A DNA stretch of 36,401 nt, taken from the NCBI GenBank assembly GCA_022701825.1, contig JAKONR010000161.1, positions 1 to 36,401 of the forward strand. Reading direction: 5' to 3'. The position numbers and the translations under genes are program-made. Shown here one piece after another: positions 26,127 to 36,200 of this stretch (position 1 is its first letter; each line of letters opens with the position of its first letter). This stretch comes from Hymenobacteraceae bacterium. GTDB lineage: Bacteria; Bacteroidota; Bacteroidia; Cytophagales; Hymenobacteraceae. The notes below the pieces were generated by a model. That model did no database searches. It was not told where the DNA came from and saw only the letters and a program-made list of their open reading frames with translations.

Positions 26127-27125
26127 ATGCTTTTCCGCTCCCTATTACTAGCCAGCAGCCTGTTGCTACCCACCGCCCTCCACGCCCAATTAGCCCCCAC
26201 CAAGCCCGCCGCCAAGGTCGAAACCTTCCTGGTGCCTATTCGCCTGACGGTGGCCCAGGATGGCTCGGGCGAGTACCGCACCATTCAGGAGGCCGTGATG
26301 GCCGTGCGCGACTTTATGCAGGTGCCGGCCACCATTTTCATTAAGAATGGTATTTATAAAGAGAAGCTGCTGATTCCGTCGCAGAAAACCAACATCATGC
26401 TGCTGGGCGAGAGCAAAGAGGGCGTCGTCATCACCTTTGGCGACTACTCGGGCGATGCCGACAAGCACAGTACCTACACCTCGGCCACGGTGCGCGTGCA
26501 GGGCAATGATTTCGCGGCCGAAAACATCACGTTCGAAAACTCGGCCGGGCGCGTGGGCCAGGCTGTGGCGCTGCATGTGGAAGGCGACCGCGCCACCTTC
26601 CGCCACTGCCGCCTGCTGGGCAATCAGGACACGCTGTTTCTGGCCCTCGAAAACAGCCGGCAGTACTACCAGGACTGCTACATCGAGGGCACCACGGATT
26701 TTATTTTCGGCTCCAGCACGGCGGTGTTCGAGCGCTGCACCATTTTCAGCAAAACCAACTCCTACATCACGGCGGCTTCTACCTGGCCCCGGCAATCGTT
26801 CGGGCTGGTGTTCCTGAATTGTAAGCTCACGGCCGCGGCCGAGGCCACCAAGGTGTACCTCGGCCGGCCCTGGCGGCCCCATGCCCGCACCGTTTTTCTC
26901 AACACTGAAATGGGGGCGCAAATCGCCCCCGCCGGCTGGGAAAACTGGGGCAAGGCCAGCAACGAAGCTACCGCCTACTACGCCGAGTATGCCAGTACCG
27001 GCCCCGGCGCCAACCCCGCCGGCCGCGTGAAATGGGCACACCAGCTCACGGTCAAGGAAGCCCGGCAGTACACGCTCAAAACCGTCTTCGGCGGGCCGGT
27101 AGGGTGGGAGCCAGTGCGCAAGTAG
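26127..27125 (+). CDS. CE8 pectin methylesterase 1
   Basis: 332-residue pectin methylesterase with right-handed beta-helix fold; it releases methanol from methyl-esterified homogalacturonan, making it accessible to polygalacturonase. The signal peptide ends near ALHAQ (residue 21). All family signatures are present: GIYKEK (75-80), Q145 in VGQAVAL, Q167-D168 in GNQDTL (general acid), D191 in GTTDFIFG (nucleophile) and R247 in YLGRPWRP. Length is typical of bacterial single-domain enzymes. It is followed by GH28 after 51 bp. A 68-bp stretch near its 3' end (26943-27010) is 64/68 identical to the second CE8 gene, indicating tandem paralogy or conversion. Confidence 0.95.
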   Translation: MLFRSLLLASSLLLPTALHAQLAPTKPAAKVETFLVPIRLTVAQDGSGEYRTIQEAVMAVRDFMQVPATIFIKNGIYKEKLLIPSQKTNIMLLGESKEGVVITFGDYSGDADKHSTYTSATVRVQGNDFAAENITFENSAGRVGQAVALHVEGDRATFRHCRLLGNQDTLFLALENSRQYYQDCYIEGTTDFIFGSSTAVFERCTIFSKTNSYITAASTWPRQSFGLVFLNCKLTAAAEATKVYLGRPWRPHARTVFLNTEMGAQIAPAGWENWGKASNEATAYYAEYASTGPGANPAGRVKWAHQLTVKEARQYTLKTVFGGPVGWEPVRK

Positions 27126-27176
27126 CCGGGTGCCTACTTAGTAATCCACTTCCTTTTATTATCGCGCTTTCTGACT

Positions 27177-28856
27177 ATGAGACAATTGCTTGCTCTGCGC
27201 ATGGCCTTGACTGGCGCGGCCCTGGCGCTGCTGCCGGTGCCCGGTGCCGCCCAAGCGCCGGCCGCTTACTCGTGGGCCAGCCTGCCCCCGGTGCGGCAGC
27301 CCGGCTTTCGGGCCGACACCTTCAACATCAGCACGTTTGGGGCGCGGCCCGATGGGCGCACCCTGAACACGGCCAGCATCAACCAGGCCATTGCCGCGTG
27401 CAGCAGCCAGGGTGGGGGCGTGGTGCTGGTGCCCGGCGGGCTGTGGCTCACGGGGCCTATCGAGCTGAAAAGCAACGTTAACCTGCACCTGGCGCGGGCG
27501 GCGGTGCTCGAGTTTACGGCCGATTTCGACCAGTACCCGCTGGTGCTTGGCAGCTACGAGGGCCTGCCCGCCTACCGCAACCAGTCGCCCCTGTCGGGCA
27601 CCAACCTGGAAAACGTGGCCATTACCGGCCGGGGCATCGTGGACGGCAACGGCGACGCCTGGCGCATGGTGGGCCGCGACCGCCTCACCGAAAATGAGTG
27701 GAAGAAAAAGGTGGCCGCGGGCGGGCTGGTGAGCGACGACGGCCGCATGTGGTACCCTTCCGAAAAAACCAGGCTAGGCTCCAAGACCCCCAACGCCGGC
27801 AACCTGGCCCCCGGCAAGACGGCCTCAGACTACGCCGCCATCAAGGACTACCTGCGGCCCAACCTACTGGTATTCAATAACTGCCGCAAGGTGCTGCTCG
27901 AAGGCGTTACGTTTCAAAACTCGCCGGCCTGGTGCCTGCACCCGCTGCTGTGCCAGGACCTGACGGTGCGCAACGTGCTGGTGCGCAACCCCGACTACGC
28001 CCAGAACGGCGATGGCATCGACGTGGAATCGTGCCGCAACGTGCTGATAGAAGGCTCCACCTTCGACGTGGGCGATGACGGCATCTGTATCAAGTCGGGC
28101 AAGGACGCGGAAGGCCGCAAGCGCGGCGTGCCCACCGAGAACGTCATCGTGCGGCGCAACGTGGTGTACCACGCGCACGGCGGCTTCGTCATCGGCTCCG
28201 AGATGTCGGGCGGGGCGCGCAACATCTTCGTGGAAGACTGCTCCTTCATGGGCAGCGACAACGGCCTGCGCTTCAAAACCGCTAGGGGCCGGGGTGGCAT
28301 CGTGGAAAACATTTTCGTGCGCAACATTGCCATGAAAGACATTGTGCACGATGCCATTCTCTTTGACATGTACTACTTTACCAAGCCGCCGGCCAAGCTG
28401 GCCGATGGCCAGCCCGCCGCGCCCGACCCCCTCCCCGCCGTGACGGAGGCGACGCCGCAGTTTCGAAATTTCACCATTAGCCACATCACGTGCGATGGGG
28501 CCGAGCGCGGCGTATTTATGCGCGGCTTGCCCGAGATGAACGTGCGCCAAATCAAGCTCGACGATTTGGTGCTGCGCACGACAAAAGGAGTGGAGCTAGT
28601 GGAGGCGCAGGACATTCAGCTTACCAACTTGCAACTCCAGACCCTGGGCACCGCGCCCGTCGTGGCGGTCGAGAACAGCCACGGCCTGCGCTTTGAGGGC
28701 CTCACCGCGGTGGCCCCGGCTGGCCAGCCGCTCTTCAGCGTGAGCGGGCCGCGAGCCGCCGACATTCGCGTGGGCCGGGCCGAGGCCGGCGCGGGCCGTC
28801 CCCAGGCCGAATTTAAGGCCGGCGCTAGTCCTAAGTCGCTCAAATATACCAACTAA
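27177..28856 (+). CDS. GH28 polygalacturonase
   Basis: 559-residue exported beta-helix hydrolase cutting galacturonic acid linkages in the pectin backbone. After a signal peptide (to about PGAAQ, residue 26) comes the N-terminal GH28 motif FNISTFGARPDGRTLNTASI (48-67). Active-site motifs: NGDGIDVES (N277, D279, D282), VGDDGICIKSG (D300, D301), HGGFVIGSEMSGG (H334, G335) and RFKTARG (R366, K368). It is somewhat longer than simple endo-enzymes because of an insertion around 160-225 (EWKKKVAAGGLV to YAAIKDYLRPN), which is typical of Bacteroidota exo- or rhamnogalacturonan-type GH28 enzymes. Endo- or exo-action is therefore undecided. It lies between two CE8 genes, 6 bp before an esterase gene, so translation is probably coupled. 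Confidence 0.95.
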   Translation: MRQLLALRMALTGAALALLPVPGAAQAPAAYSWASLPPVRQPGFRADTFNISTFGARPDGRTLNTASINQAIAACSSQGGGVVLVPGGLWLTGPIELKSNVNLHLARAAVLEFTADFDQYPLVLGSYEGLPAYRNQSPLSGTNLENVAITGRGIVDGNGDAWRMVGRDRLTENEWKKKVAAGGLVSDDGRMWYPSEKTRLGSKTPNAGNLAPGKTASDYAAIKDYLRPNLLVFNNCRKVLLEGVTFQNSPAWCLHPLLCQDLTVRNVLVRNPDYAQNGDGIDVESCRNVLIEGSTFDVGDDGICIKSGKDAEGRKRGVPTENVIVRRNVVYHAHGGFVIGSEMSGGARNIFVEDCSFMGSDNGLRFKTARGRGGIVENIFVRNIAMKDIVHDAILFDMYYFTKPPAKLADGQPAAPDPLPAVTEATPQFRNFTISHITCDGAERGVFMRGLPEMNVRQIKLDDLVLRTTKGVELVEAQDIQLTNLQLQTLGTAPVVAVENSHGLRFEGLTAVAPAGQPLFSVSGPRAADIRVGRAEAGAGRPQAEFKAGASPKSLKYTN

Positions 28857-28862
28857 GCAGCT

Positions 28863-29861
28863 ATGTCTTTCGCAACGCCGGTTTTCTGGTTGAGCTGGCT
28901 GGCGGCCGGCGGCGCGGCGCTGCTGGCGCAGCCGGCGCGGGCGCAGCAGTTTCCGGCCCCGCGCGACACCTCGTTCACGGTGCGTAGCGCCTACTTGAAG
29001 GAAAAGAAGTACCGGCCCACCATCAGCATTGCCCGGCCCACGCTGCCGGCCACCGTGCGGGCAGCCTATAACCTGACGTACTGCACCCTGGGCGAGCGCC
29101 GCTTGCAACTCGACGTTTTTTACCCCAAGGCCAAGCGCCGCGGGGGCTACCCGGCGGTGGTGTTCATCCACGGCGGGGGCTGGCGCTCGGGCGACCGCTC
29201 GCAGCACGTGCCAATGGCCCAGCAACTGGCCGCTCGCGGCTACGTGACCGCAACCGTCGAGTACCGCCTCTCGACCGAAGCGCACTACCCCGCCGCCGTG
29301 CACGACCTGAAGGCGGCCATTCGCTGGCTGCGGGCCAGCGCCCGGCAGTACCGGATTGATACCACGAAGGTGGCGGTGTGGGGCTTTTCGGCGGGCGGGC
29401 AGCTGGCGGCGCTGGTGGGCACCACAGGCGGCTACGCGCCGCTCGAAGGCCCGGCCGGCGCGCCGGGCTACTCCAGCAGCGTGCAAGCCATTGTGGACGT
29501 GGATGGTACGCTGTCGTTTCTGCACCCCGAGTCGAGCGAGAGCGCCCACAACAACCCCTCGGCGGCCTCCTACTGGCTGGGTGGCCTGAAAACGGAGCGG
29601 CCTGAGCTGTGGCAGCAGGCCGGCGGCCTAAGCCACGTATCGCCCCAAACGCCACCCATCGCCTTCATCAACAGCTCGATAGACCGAATGCACGCCGGCC
29701 GCGAAGACATGCTAAAGCAGCTGGATGCCTACCACATCTACCACGAGACCCACACCTTCCCCGACTCGCCCCACCCGTTTCCATTGTTCAACCCCTGGTT
29801 TGAGCCCACGCTGAATTACACGGCCGACTTCCTGCGGGTGGTTTTTGCCCCCACGCGCTGA
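28863..29861 (+). CDS. Alpha/beta-hydrolase carbohydrate esterase 2, exported
   Basis: 332-residue serine esterase related to BD-FAE feruloyl/acetyl esterases. A signal peptide ends near PARAQQ (25-30). The oxyanion motif FIHGGGWRSGD is at 101-111, nucleophile Ser176 in VWGFSAGGQ, the likely acid D274 in NSSIDRMHAGR and His304 in SPHPF. It begins 6 bp after the GH28 stop, so it is co-transcribed with it. Presence beside CE8 and GH28 suggests removal of acetyl or feruloyl groups from pectin. It differs clearly from the first esterase (24214), for instance in having HGGG rather than PGGG, so the two probably act on different esters. Confidence 0.9.
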   Translation: MSFATPVFWLSWLAAGGAALLAQPARAQQFPAPRDTSFTVRSAYLKEKKYRPTISIARPTLPATVRAAYNLTYCTLGERRLQLDVFYPKAKRRGGYPAVVFIHGGGWRSGDRSQHVPMAQQLAARGYVTATVEYRLSTEAHYPAAVHDLKAAIRWLRASARQYRIDTTKVAVWGFSAGGQLAALVGTTGGYAPLEGPAGAPGYSSSVQAIVDVDGTLSFLHPESSESAHNNPSAASYWLGGLKTERPELWQQAGGLSHVSPQTPPIAFINSSIDRMHAGREDMLKQLDAYHIYHETHTFPDSPHPFPLFNPWFEPTLNYTADFLRVVFAPTR

Positions 29862-29936
29862 GTGGGCGGTTTGGGAAGCTCAGTAGGCTGAGCGATAATG
29901 AAGTAAAATACTGACTAGCAATGTAAAGCGATAACA

Positions 29937-30911
29937 ATGAATGCATTTTTTTCGACACGCCGACTTTTCAGCCTGGGCAGCGCCGTGGCGCTGGGGCTGA
30001 TGCTGTGGGCAGCGCCGGCCCAGGGGCAGCCGCGCCGCCTGGTGGTGGCCCAGGATGGCAGCGGCGACTACCGCACCGTGCAGCAGGCCCTCGATGCCGT
30101 GCCGACGGGCCAAACCCAAATCACGACCATCTTCATCAAAAAAGGCATTTACAAAGAGAAGATGACTCTGGCCGCCGGCAAAAACTTCGTGCGCCTGCTG
30201 GGCGAAGACGCGGCTACCACCATCCTCACCTACGACGACTACGCCCAGAAGCAAAACGCCCAGGGCCAGAATATTGGCACTTCCGGCTCGGCCAGCTTCT
30301 TTGTGCGGGCTACCGATTTTGCGGCCGAAAACCTGACGTTTGCTAATTCGGCCGGCCCGGTGGGCCAGGCGCTGGCCATCTGGGTGGGCGGCGACCGGGT
30401 GAAATTCAGAAACTGCCGCTTTCTGGGCAACCAGGACACGATTTATACCGGCGGGCGGCGGCAGTACTACCAAAACTGCTACATCGAGGGCACCACCGAT
30501 TTCATCTTCGGCGGCTCCACGGCCTGGTTTGACCGCTGCGAGCTGTTTTGCAAAAAAGGCGGCAGCTACGTCACGGCCGCCTCCACGCCCGACACCGTGC
30601 GCTACGGCTACGTGTTCAGCCGGTGTCGCCTCACGGGCGACGCGCCCGCCGCCAGCTACTACCTGGGCCGGCCCTGGCGGCCCTACGCCAAAGTGGTGTT
30701 CCTAGAGTGCCAGCTGGGCGCGCACCTGCGGCCTGAGGGCTGGCACAACTGGGGCAAGGCCAGCAACGAAGCCACCGCCTACTACGCCGAATACGCCAGC
30801 ACCGGCCCCGGCGCGGCCCCGGCCCAGCGCGTAGCCTGGTCGCACCAGCTCACCAAGGCCGAGGCTAGCGCCTATACGATTGGCGAGGTGCTGGGCCACT
30901 GGCAGCCTTAG
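29937..30911 (+). CDS. CE8 pectin methylesterase 2
   Basis: 324-residue exported pectin methylesterase, a second paralogue in the locus. The signal peptide ends near APAQGQ (26-31). Signatures: GIYKEK (70-75), Q144 in VGQALAI, Q166-D167 in GNQDTIY, nucleophile D188 in GTTDFIFG and R245 in YLGRPWRP. Compared with CE8-1 it lacks the linker between leader and domain and has different loops near 105-120 (KQNAQGQNIG), which could alter pattern or pH preference. The start ATG at 29937 is used. It ends the rightward enzyme block; its stop overlaps the degenerate end of a leftward GH43 remnant, so the operon may originally have been longer. Confidence 0.95.
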   Translation: MNAFFSTRRLFSLGSAVALGLMLWAAPAQGQPRRLVVAQDGSGDYRTVQQALDAVPTGQTQITTIFIKKGIYKEKMTLAAGKNFVRLLGEDAATTILTYDDYAQKQNAQGQNIGTSGSASFFVRATDFAAENLTFANSAGPVGQALAIWVGGDRVKFRNCRFLGNQDTIYTGGRRQYYQNCYIEGTTDFIFGGSTAWFDRCELFCKKGGSYVTAASTPDTVRYGYVFSRCRLTGDAPAASYYLGRPWRPYAKVVFLECQLGAHLRPEGWHNWGKASNEATAYYAEYASTGPGAAPAQRVAWSHQLTKAEASAYTIGEVLGHWQP

Positions 30912-30959
30912 GGGGACGGGGACGGGCCCGCTGCGCCAGAGCCCGAGCCATCGGCCGCT

Positions 30960-31246
30960 ACAGCTAGGGCGATGCCCTCGTCCTGCCAGTTGTATAGGTC
31001 CTTGGACGAATAGCAATGCACGCCTACCTGCGCCATATTACCCAAGGAACCAGCAATTTTATGCTCGCCAAATAGATAATAGCGGCCCTTATCGTAGAGC
31101 ACGCCCGCGCCGTGGGCATTGAGGTGCGAGCCCTTGTTGTCGGGCCACACTTTGCCAGGTTCGAAGGCTGTGCGCTGCTGCCCCTGGGCATACGCTGCCA
31201 AGCTAGCCAGCGCCAGCAGCACACCAAACAAAATAGCTTTTTTATA
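30960..31246 (-). pseudogene. N-terminal stump of a GH43-type galactan/arabinan hydrolase
   Basis: Minus-strand frame reading KKAILFGVLLALASLAAYAQ as a signal peptide, then HLNAHGAGVLYDKGRYYLFG, a Glu-His-Lys, and VGVHCYSSKDLYNWQDEGIA before homology ends near 30960. This is the first blade of GH43 enzymes of the 24/34 type (NAHGGGxLxxxxxYYxxGEHK), where the usual base Asp position is His-Gly. The expected ATG before KKAILF is TAT (31244-31246) and a stop lies just upstream; a TTG at 31231 is the only alternative start. All catalytic acids further on are missing. It continues in poor sequence (Gly-Ser-Pro rich) to a stop at 30908, overlapping the CE8 stop. It probably was the first enzyme gene after SusC3-SusD3. 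Confidence 0.75.
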
Positions 31247-31476
31247 CTATATATCCGTAAGTAACTTTCTTTGATTTTTTAATTTAAAATACGGACAATC
31301 AATGATTTTTGTATAGCTTACACCACGCATTCTGCTCAACTAAGGCCTGTTCAAGCACACCTAGGCGCAAGGCTGGTAACAGGGCAGCAGGCAGATACTC
31401 CGCTGGCCTAGCGCGCGTGGCGTGGGCACAACTGATAAGCCTATACCGGCCGAGAGAAGCACGACATGCCTCCCAC
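31247..31476. other. AT-rich spacer between SusD3 and the GH43 stump
   Basis: 230 bp, AT-rich near 31240-31310, with an inverted tccgta...tacgga pair about 40 bp apart. It may hold the former promoter of the GH43 stump. No gene or clear terminator is seen; the plus-strand open frame crossing it overlaps SusD3 antisense and is not supported. Confidence 0.35.
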
Positions 31477-33216
31477 CTACCAGCCGGGATTTTGGCGAAA
31501 CAGCGGCACACGGCGGATTTCGATGTCGGGAATGGGCATCAGGTACATTTCGGGGCGAAAAACGTGCTGCCGCAACGAATTGGTGATGTTGTAGGTGTAA
31601 GGGCCGGGGGCAGCCGCAGTGCCCCGGTTGATAACCTGCATGCGCCGGTTGAAACCATTATTGACGGTCACCGCAATTTTCCAGCGTCGGATATCATTCC
31701 AGCGGTGGTCTTCCAGAGCCAGCTCGATGCGGCGTTCGTTCTGGATAATATCGCGCAACTGGCTGGTCGAAACCCCCACCGGAATGCCGAAGCGCCCATC
31801 CGTGCCCGCATCTACGCCCGCCCGGCCACGCAGTAGCTTGAGCGTGTTAACCGCCGTTTCGGGCTGCCCCAGTTCGTTGATGGCCTCGGCGTAGTTGAGC
31901 AGAATTTCGGCGTAGCGAATGAGCGGCCAGCCGCGCGGCGTGTTGGTGGCGCTGTTGGCCGCGATGGTGGGGTCGAGCATCTTGCGGAAGTAGTAGCCCG
32001 TCGACGAGGTCAGCGCCTGGTAGCCATCGCTAGCGGCCCCATCATAGGTGTACACCGGGCGCTGGGCGCTGGCTGACACTAAGAAGAAGTTGGCCCCGTT
32101 GTAAATGATGCTGTTGTAGAAGCGCGGCTCGCGGTTGAGGTAAGGATTCAGGGGGTCGTAGCCCGAGTTGGCGTCGGTGATGCGCTTGCCGTTTTTCATC
32201 AGGTACGCATCTACCAGGTTTTGGCTGGGCAGGGTGCCACCGCTTCCGCCGCGGGTAGTGGGCAAAAACGCGCCTTCAAAGTCCTTATTAGGCGGGCGGT
32301 TCACGAAGTAGATATACTCAGGGTTGACGCGCTGCTGAAACACCGACACAAAGCCGTAGCCAGGAGCGGTGGTGTTGTCGACTACCAACGAGTAAAGGTT
32401 GGTATTCATTACGGCCAGGGCCGCATTGGCCGCGTCTTGCCAGCGGCTGGCGCTGTAGGTGGGGTAGCTCACCAGCGCGGCCAGGCTGGGGTCGGTGGTA
32501 GTAGCGCCGCCATTGAAGAGCGGGCTGGCCGCATAAAGCAGCAAGCGGCTTTTCAAGGCCAGGCACACGCCCGGCGTGATGCGGCCGTAATCCACGGTCG
32601 AGGGTGCACTAGCCGACTGCGTGGGCACTACCTGGGCCACGGCATCCAGTTCCTGCGAGATGTAGGTGACGCAGTCGGCAAACGAGCTACGGGGTAGATT
32701 AATGTCATCGTTGAGGTCAAACACCTTATCTCCGATGAGGGGCATGCCCCCAAAGTGCTCTAGCAGCAGAAAGTAATACCAGGCCCGCAGAAAGCGCGCC
32801 TGGGCTACCATCTGGGTTTGCGTGTCCTTGGAGAGCGGCGTGTCAGGTAGCTTGCTTAGCAGCAGGTTTACGCGACGGATGTTGTCCCAAGGGGTCTGCC
32901 AGAAGTCGGTACTGGGCAGTTGCAGCGGGGTGTAGGTGCCGCTGTATAATTGCACCGAGGGATTGCCCGAACCCGTGAACGTATATTCTGCATCGTCGGT
33001 AGCTTGCTCGATGTTGCCGCCGTTGGCCCAGCGCGACTTGTTAAAGCTGTAGCCGATGTCGCCGTAGATGCGGGTGAGGAAGGCCACCGTGCGCACACTG
33101 TCACTGAAGACAATGTCTTCGGTTAGCGTGCTAGTACGCGGCTCCAGGAAGCTATCTTGCTTTTTGCAGGCTGCCAGAGCCACAGCTAGCCCCAAGCCCA
33201 GGAATAATTTTTTCAT
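31477..33216 (-). CDS. SusD-like surface glycan-binding lipoprotein 3
   Basis: 579-residue RagB/SusD lipoprotein, partner of SusC3. The lipobox AVALAAC gives acylated Cys17, followed by KKQDSFLEPRTSTLTEDIVF. Helical segments FWQTPWDNIRRVNLLLSKLP and ARFLRAWYYFLLLEHFGGMP are the usual SusD core. The C-terminus shows RGWPLIRYAEILLNYAEAIN, NERRIELALEDHRWNDIRRW and the closing YLMPIPDIEIRRVPLFRQNP, all typical. It is more similar in style to SusD proteins of the IxxNERRIEL group than to SusD1 or SusD2, suggesting another ligand. It is read after SusC3 with a 21-bp gap. The pair faces left, opposite to the pectin block. Confidence 0.95.
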   Translation of the reverse strand: MKKLFLGLGLAVALAACKKQDSFLEPRTSTLTEDIVFSDSVRTVAFLTRIYGDIGYSFNKSRWANGGNIEQATDDAEYTFTGSGNPSVQLYSGTYTPLQLPSTDFWQTPWDNIRRVNLLLSKLPDTPLSKDTQTQMVAQARFLRAWYYFLLLEHFGGMPLIGDKVFDLNDDINLPRSSFADCVTYISQELDAVAQVVPTQSASAPSTVDYGRITPGVCLALKSRLLLYAASPLFNGGATTTDPSLAALVSYPTYSASRWQDAANAALAVMNTNLYSLVVDNTTAPGYGFVSVFQQRVNPEYIYFVNRPPNKDFEGAFLPTTRGGSGGTLPSQNLVDAYLMKNGKRITDANSGYDPLNPYLNREPRFYNSIIYNGANFFLVSASAQRPVYTYDGAASDGYQALTSSTGYYFRKMLDPTIAANSATNTPRGWPLIRYAEILLNYAEAINELGQPETAVNTLKLLRGRAGVDAGTDGRFGIPVGVSTSQLRDIIQNERRIELALEDHRWNDIRRWKIAVTVNNGFNRRMQVINRGTAAAPGPYTYNITNSLRQHVFRPEMYLMPIPDIEIRRVPLFRQNPGW

Positions 33217-33237
33217 CAGTATTGGGTGGGATGCAGG

Positions 33238-36200
33238 TTAAAAGGTCACGCTCAGGCCCAGGTTAAGAAGGCGCTGGGGCGGGTAGATGCTGCGGTCGGT
33301 ACCAAGCGTAATCTCAGGGTCAAATTCGTAGAGGGCGTCCAGCTTGGTCCAGGTCAGCAGGTTGGTGCCGGTGGCGTAAACGCGGGCGGCCGGAATGCCT
33401 AACCGGCGTGTGAAGGTGCTAGGCAGGTCGTAGTTGAGCTGCACGTTTTTGAGGCGCACGAAGTCGCCCGAGCGCTGCCAGAACGTGGAGGGGTTGGCGG
33501 CCGGCTGGCTGATGCTGTTGTTGAGCAGCGTCAGGCGCGGGTACTGGGCATTGTCGCCCAGCTCGGGCGTCCAGGCCTGCCGGTGCACGGCCGTCAGGTT
33601 AGAAGAGAAGGCCTGAATGGCTTCCGAAAGGGCCGACACATTAAAATTGCTGGCACCCTGAAACAGTATGCTGATGCTCAATCCTTTGTAGCGGGCACCC
33701 ACATTTAGGCTGTAGGTGGTATTGGGCAGGTTGGGGTAGCCGGTCACGGTGCGGTCGTACACGTCAATGACGCCGTCGCCGTTCAGGTCCTTGTATTTCA
33801 GGTCGCCGGGCTGCGCTCCGTTGGTGGGCTTAGCTATATCGCTATTAGTGAGGTCGGCTTGCGAGTAGAAGCCGTCGAACACATAGACACGCTGCGAGCC
33901 AATGCTATTGCCCGTAAAGTTCTGGTAGCTATACTTATTAGGGGCCTCGTCGATGTTGAGAATCTTGTTCTTAGCCACAGAGTACTGCGCCCGGATATTC
34001 CAGGAAAAGTCGCGGGAAATGGGGCTTTGGTAGCCTAAGTCTATTTCGAAGCCTCGGTTTAGCACCCGGCCCCGGTTCACGGGCGGCAGGCCGATACCAA
34101 TAATGCTCGACGTACTGCCCGGCGATACCAGGATGTCGTAGCGGTTGTTGTTGAAATACTCTATCGAGCCGGTGATGGTGTTCTTGAACATGCCAATATC
34201 CACGCCCAGGTTGAGCTTGCGCTCTTTTTCCCAGGTCACGTCATTGTTGCCCAGCGTGCCCTCCACTACCCCGGAGTAGGCCGTGCTGTTCACGCCGAAG
34301 TTGGGCTGCGCGGCCCCGTTGCCGTTGCTGTACGTCTGCTGGTAGTAGTATTGGAAGCCACCGATGGCATCGTTGCCCACCACGCCCAGCGAGCCGCGCA
34401 GCTTCAGCAGGTTTACGGCTGGTACCGTATTCTTGAAGAAGCTTTCTTCGGCCACGTTCCAGCCAGCGGCCACTGCCGGGAAAAAGCCATAGCGATTTTC
34501 GGCCGTGAAGCGGCTCGACCCATTGAGGCCAGCATTAAACTCAAGCAGGTAACGCCGCTCAAAATCGTAGCCCACGCGCATGGAGTAGCCTACGAAGTTG
34601 TTGGGAATGAAATTATAAATGGCATTATTTACGTTGGCCAGCACCGAGTTACTATTATAGAGCGCCAAGCCCGAGAGGTGGTGGTGGCCAAAGGTGCGGT
34701 CGTAGTTGATGATGCCCTGCAAGTTGGTTGTGCGCGAGGTACTACGCGGGTCGTAGCCGATGAAGTAACGGCGCGTTCGAAACACGTTAGGGTCGCGGGG
34801 GGTGTAGGCGGTGGGGTCGTCGGCTGGCTTCGAGGGGTCGTAGATAAATGAGGCAAACGTGTCGCGCGTGATATTGCGCGCGTAGCTATAGTTGCTGGTA
34901 TAAGCCACCCGGCCCGTGATGGCGAAGCCCTTAAAGAAATTGCCAAATACCCCTAAATCTTGCCGCGCCGAAAACACGCCGTTGACGTTGTTTTCGAAGC
35001 TGCGGGTGTAGCCGTAGTTGCGCAAGCGGCCAATCACATTGTTGACGTTGTAATTGCCGCCCTGGTCGAGCTGCCACTGGCTGTAGCCCAGCGAGCCGTC
35101 GGGATTGTAGATGGGGTAGGCAAACGGCGCCAGCGTGCGAAAGCTGCTATAGTCGTAAAAAAGATTATTATAGCCGAAAGGACTACCCACGTTGGGGGCG
35201 TTTACCTCGGCAAAGTTGCCGTAAAGGTCTACCCGCGCCGTTAGCCCCTTAGTGATATTCATATCCAAGTTCGAGCGATAGTTGTAGCGGCGCTGGTAGT
35301 AATTATTATCCACGCCCGTGCCAGAGCTAAAGTCCTTGAGCATCCCATTCTGAAACAGGTAGCCGCCCGACACGAAGTAGCGCACGCGGTCGGTGCCACC
35401 CGATAGGTCGATGTTGCCCTGGTACTGCTGGCTGAATTTCTTAAACAGTACCTCGCGCCAGTTCACGTCGGGGTGGCCGTAGGGGTCCGAACCATCCTTA
35501 AACTTTTGCAAGTCAGTGTCGGAGAATCGGGGCACAAAATTGGCCGGGTTGCCACCGCCGGCCACAAAGTCATTGCGCAGCGCCTGATTGTAGAGTGTAG
35601 CCGTTTCAAACGAGCCTAGGTAGTTGGGCAGCTTGGTGGGCTGGCTGAACGCACTTTGCACGCGGGTCGAAATCTGGGGCGGGCCTACCTTGCCGCGCCG
35701 GGTCGTCACCACCACCACGCCGTTGGCCCCGCGCACGCCGTAGATGGCGGTTGTTGCGGCATCTTTCAGAATGGAAACGCTCTCAATCTCGTTGGGGTCG
35801 AGGCGCTGAAACTGGTCGTAGCTGAACTGAATGTCATCCACAATAATGAGGGGCTGCGTGTTGCCGTTGGGGCTGCTGATGCCGCGCAAGTAAAACGCTG
35901 CCCCGTCGGCCCCCGGGCGGCCCGAGGGCTGCTGCGAGAAAAAGCCGGGCAGGCGGCCCACCAGCGAGTTTTGCAGGCTGGCCGACGGGTTTTCGCGGAT
36001 AGCCACGCCGCTTACTTGGCTCACAGCCCCGACGAGGGTAATTTTCTTCTGCTCCCCAAAGCCAATAACCGAAACTTCGTTTAGGTTTTGTTCTGTCGAT
36101 TCTAGCCGTACATCTACCGTGGTACGGTTGCCGACCTGCACCTCGGTCAGCTTATAGCTGACCGAGCGAAATACCAGCACCCCGCCGGCCTTCAAGGTAA

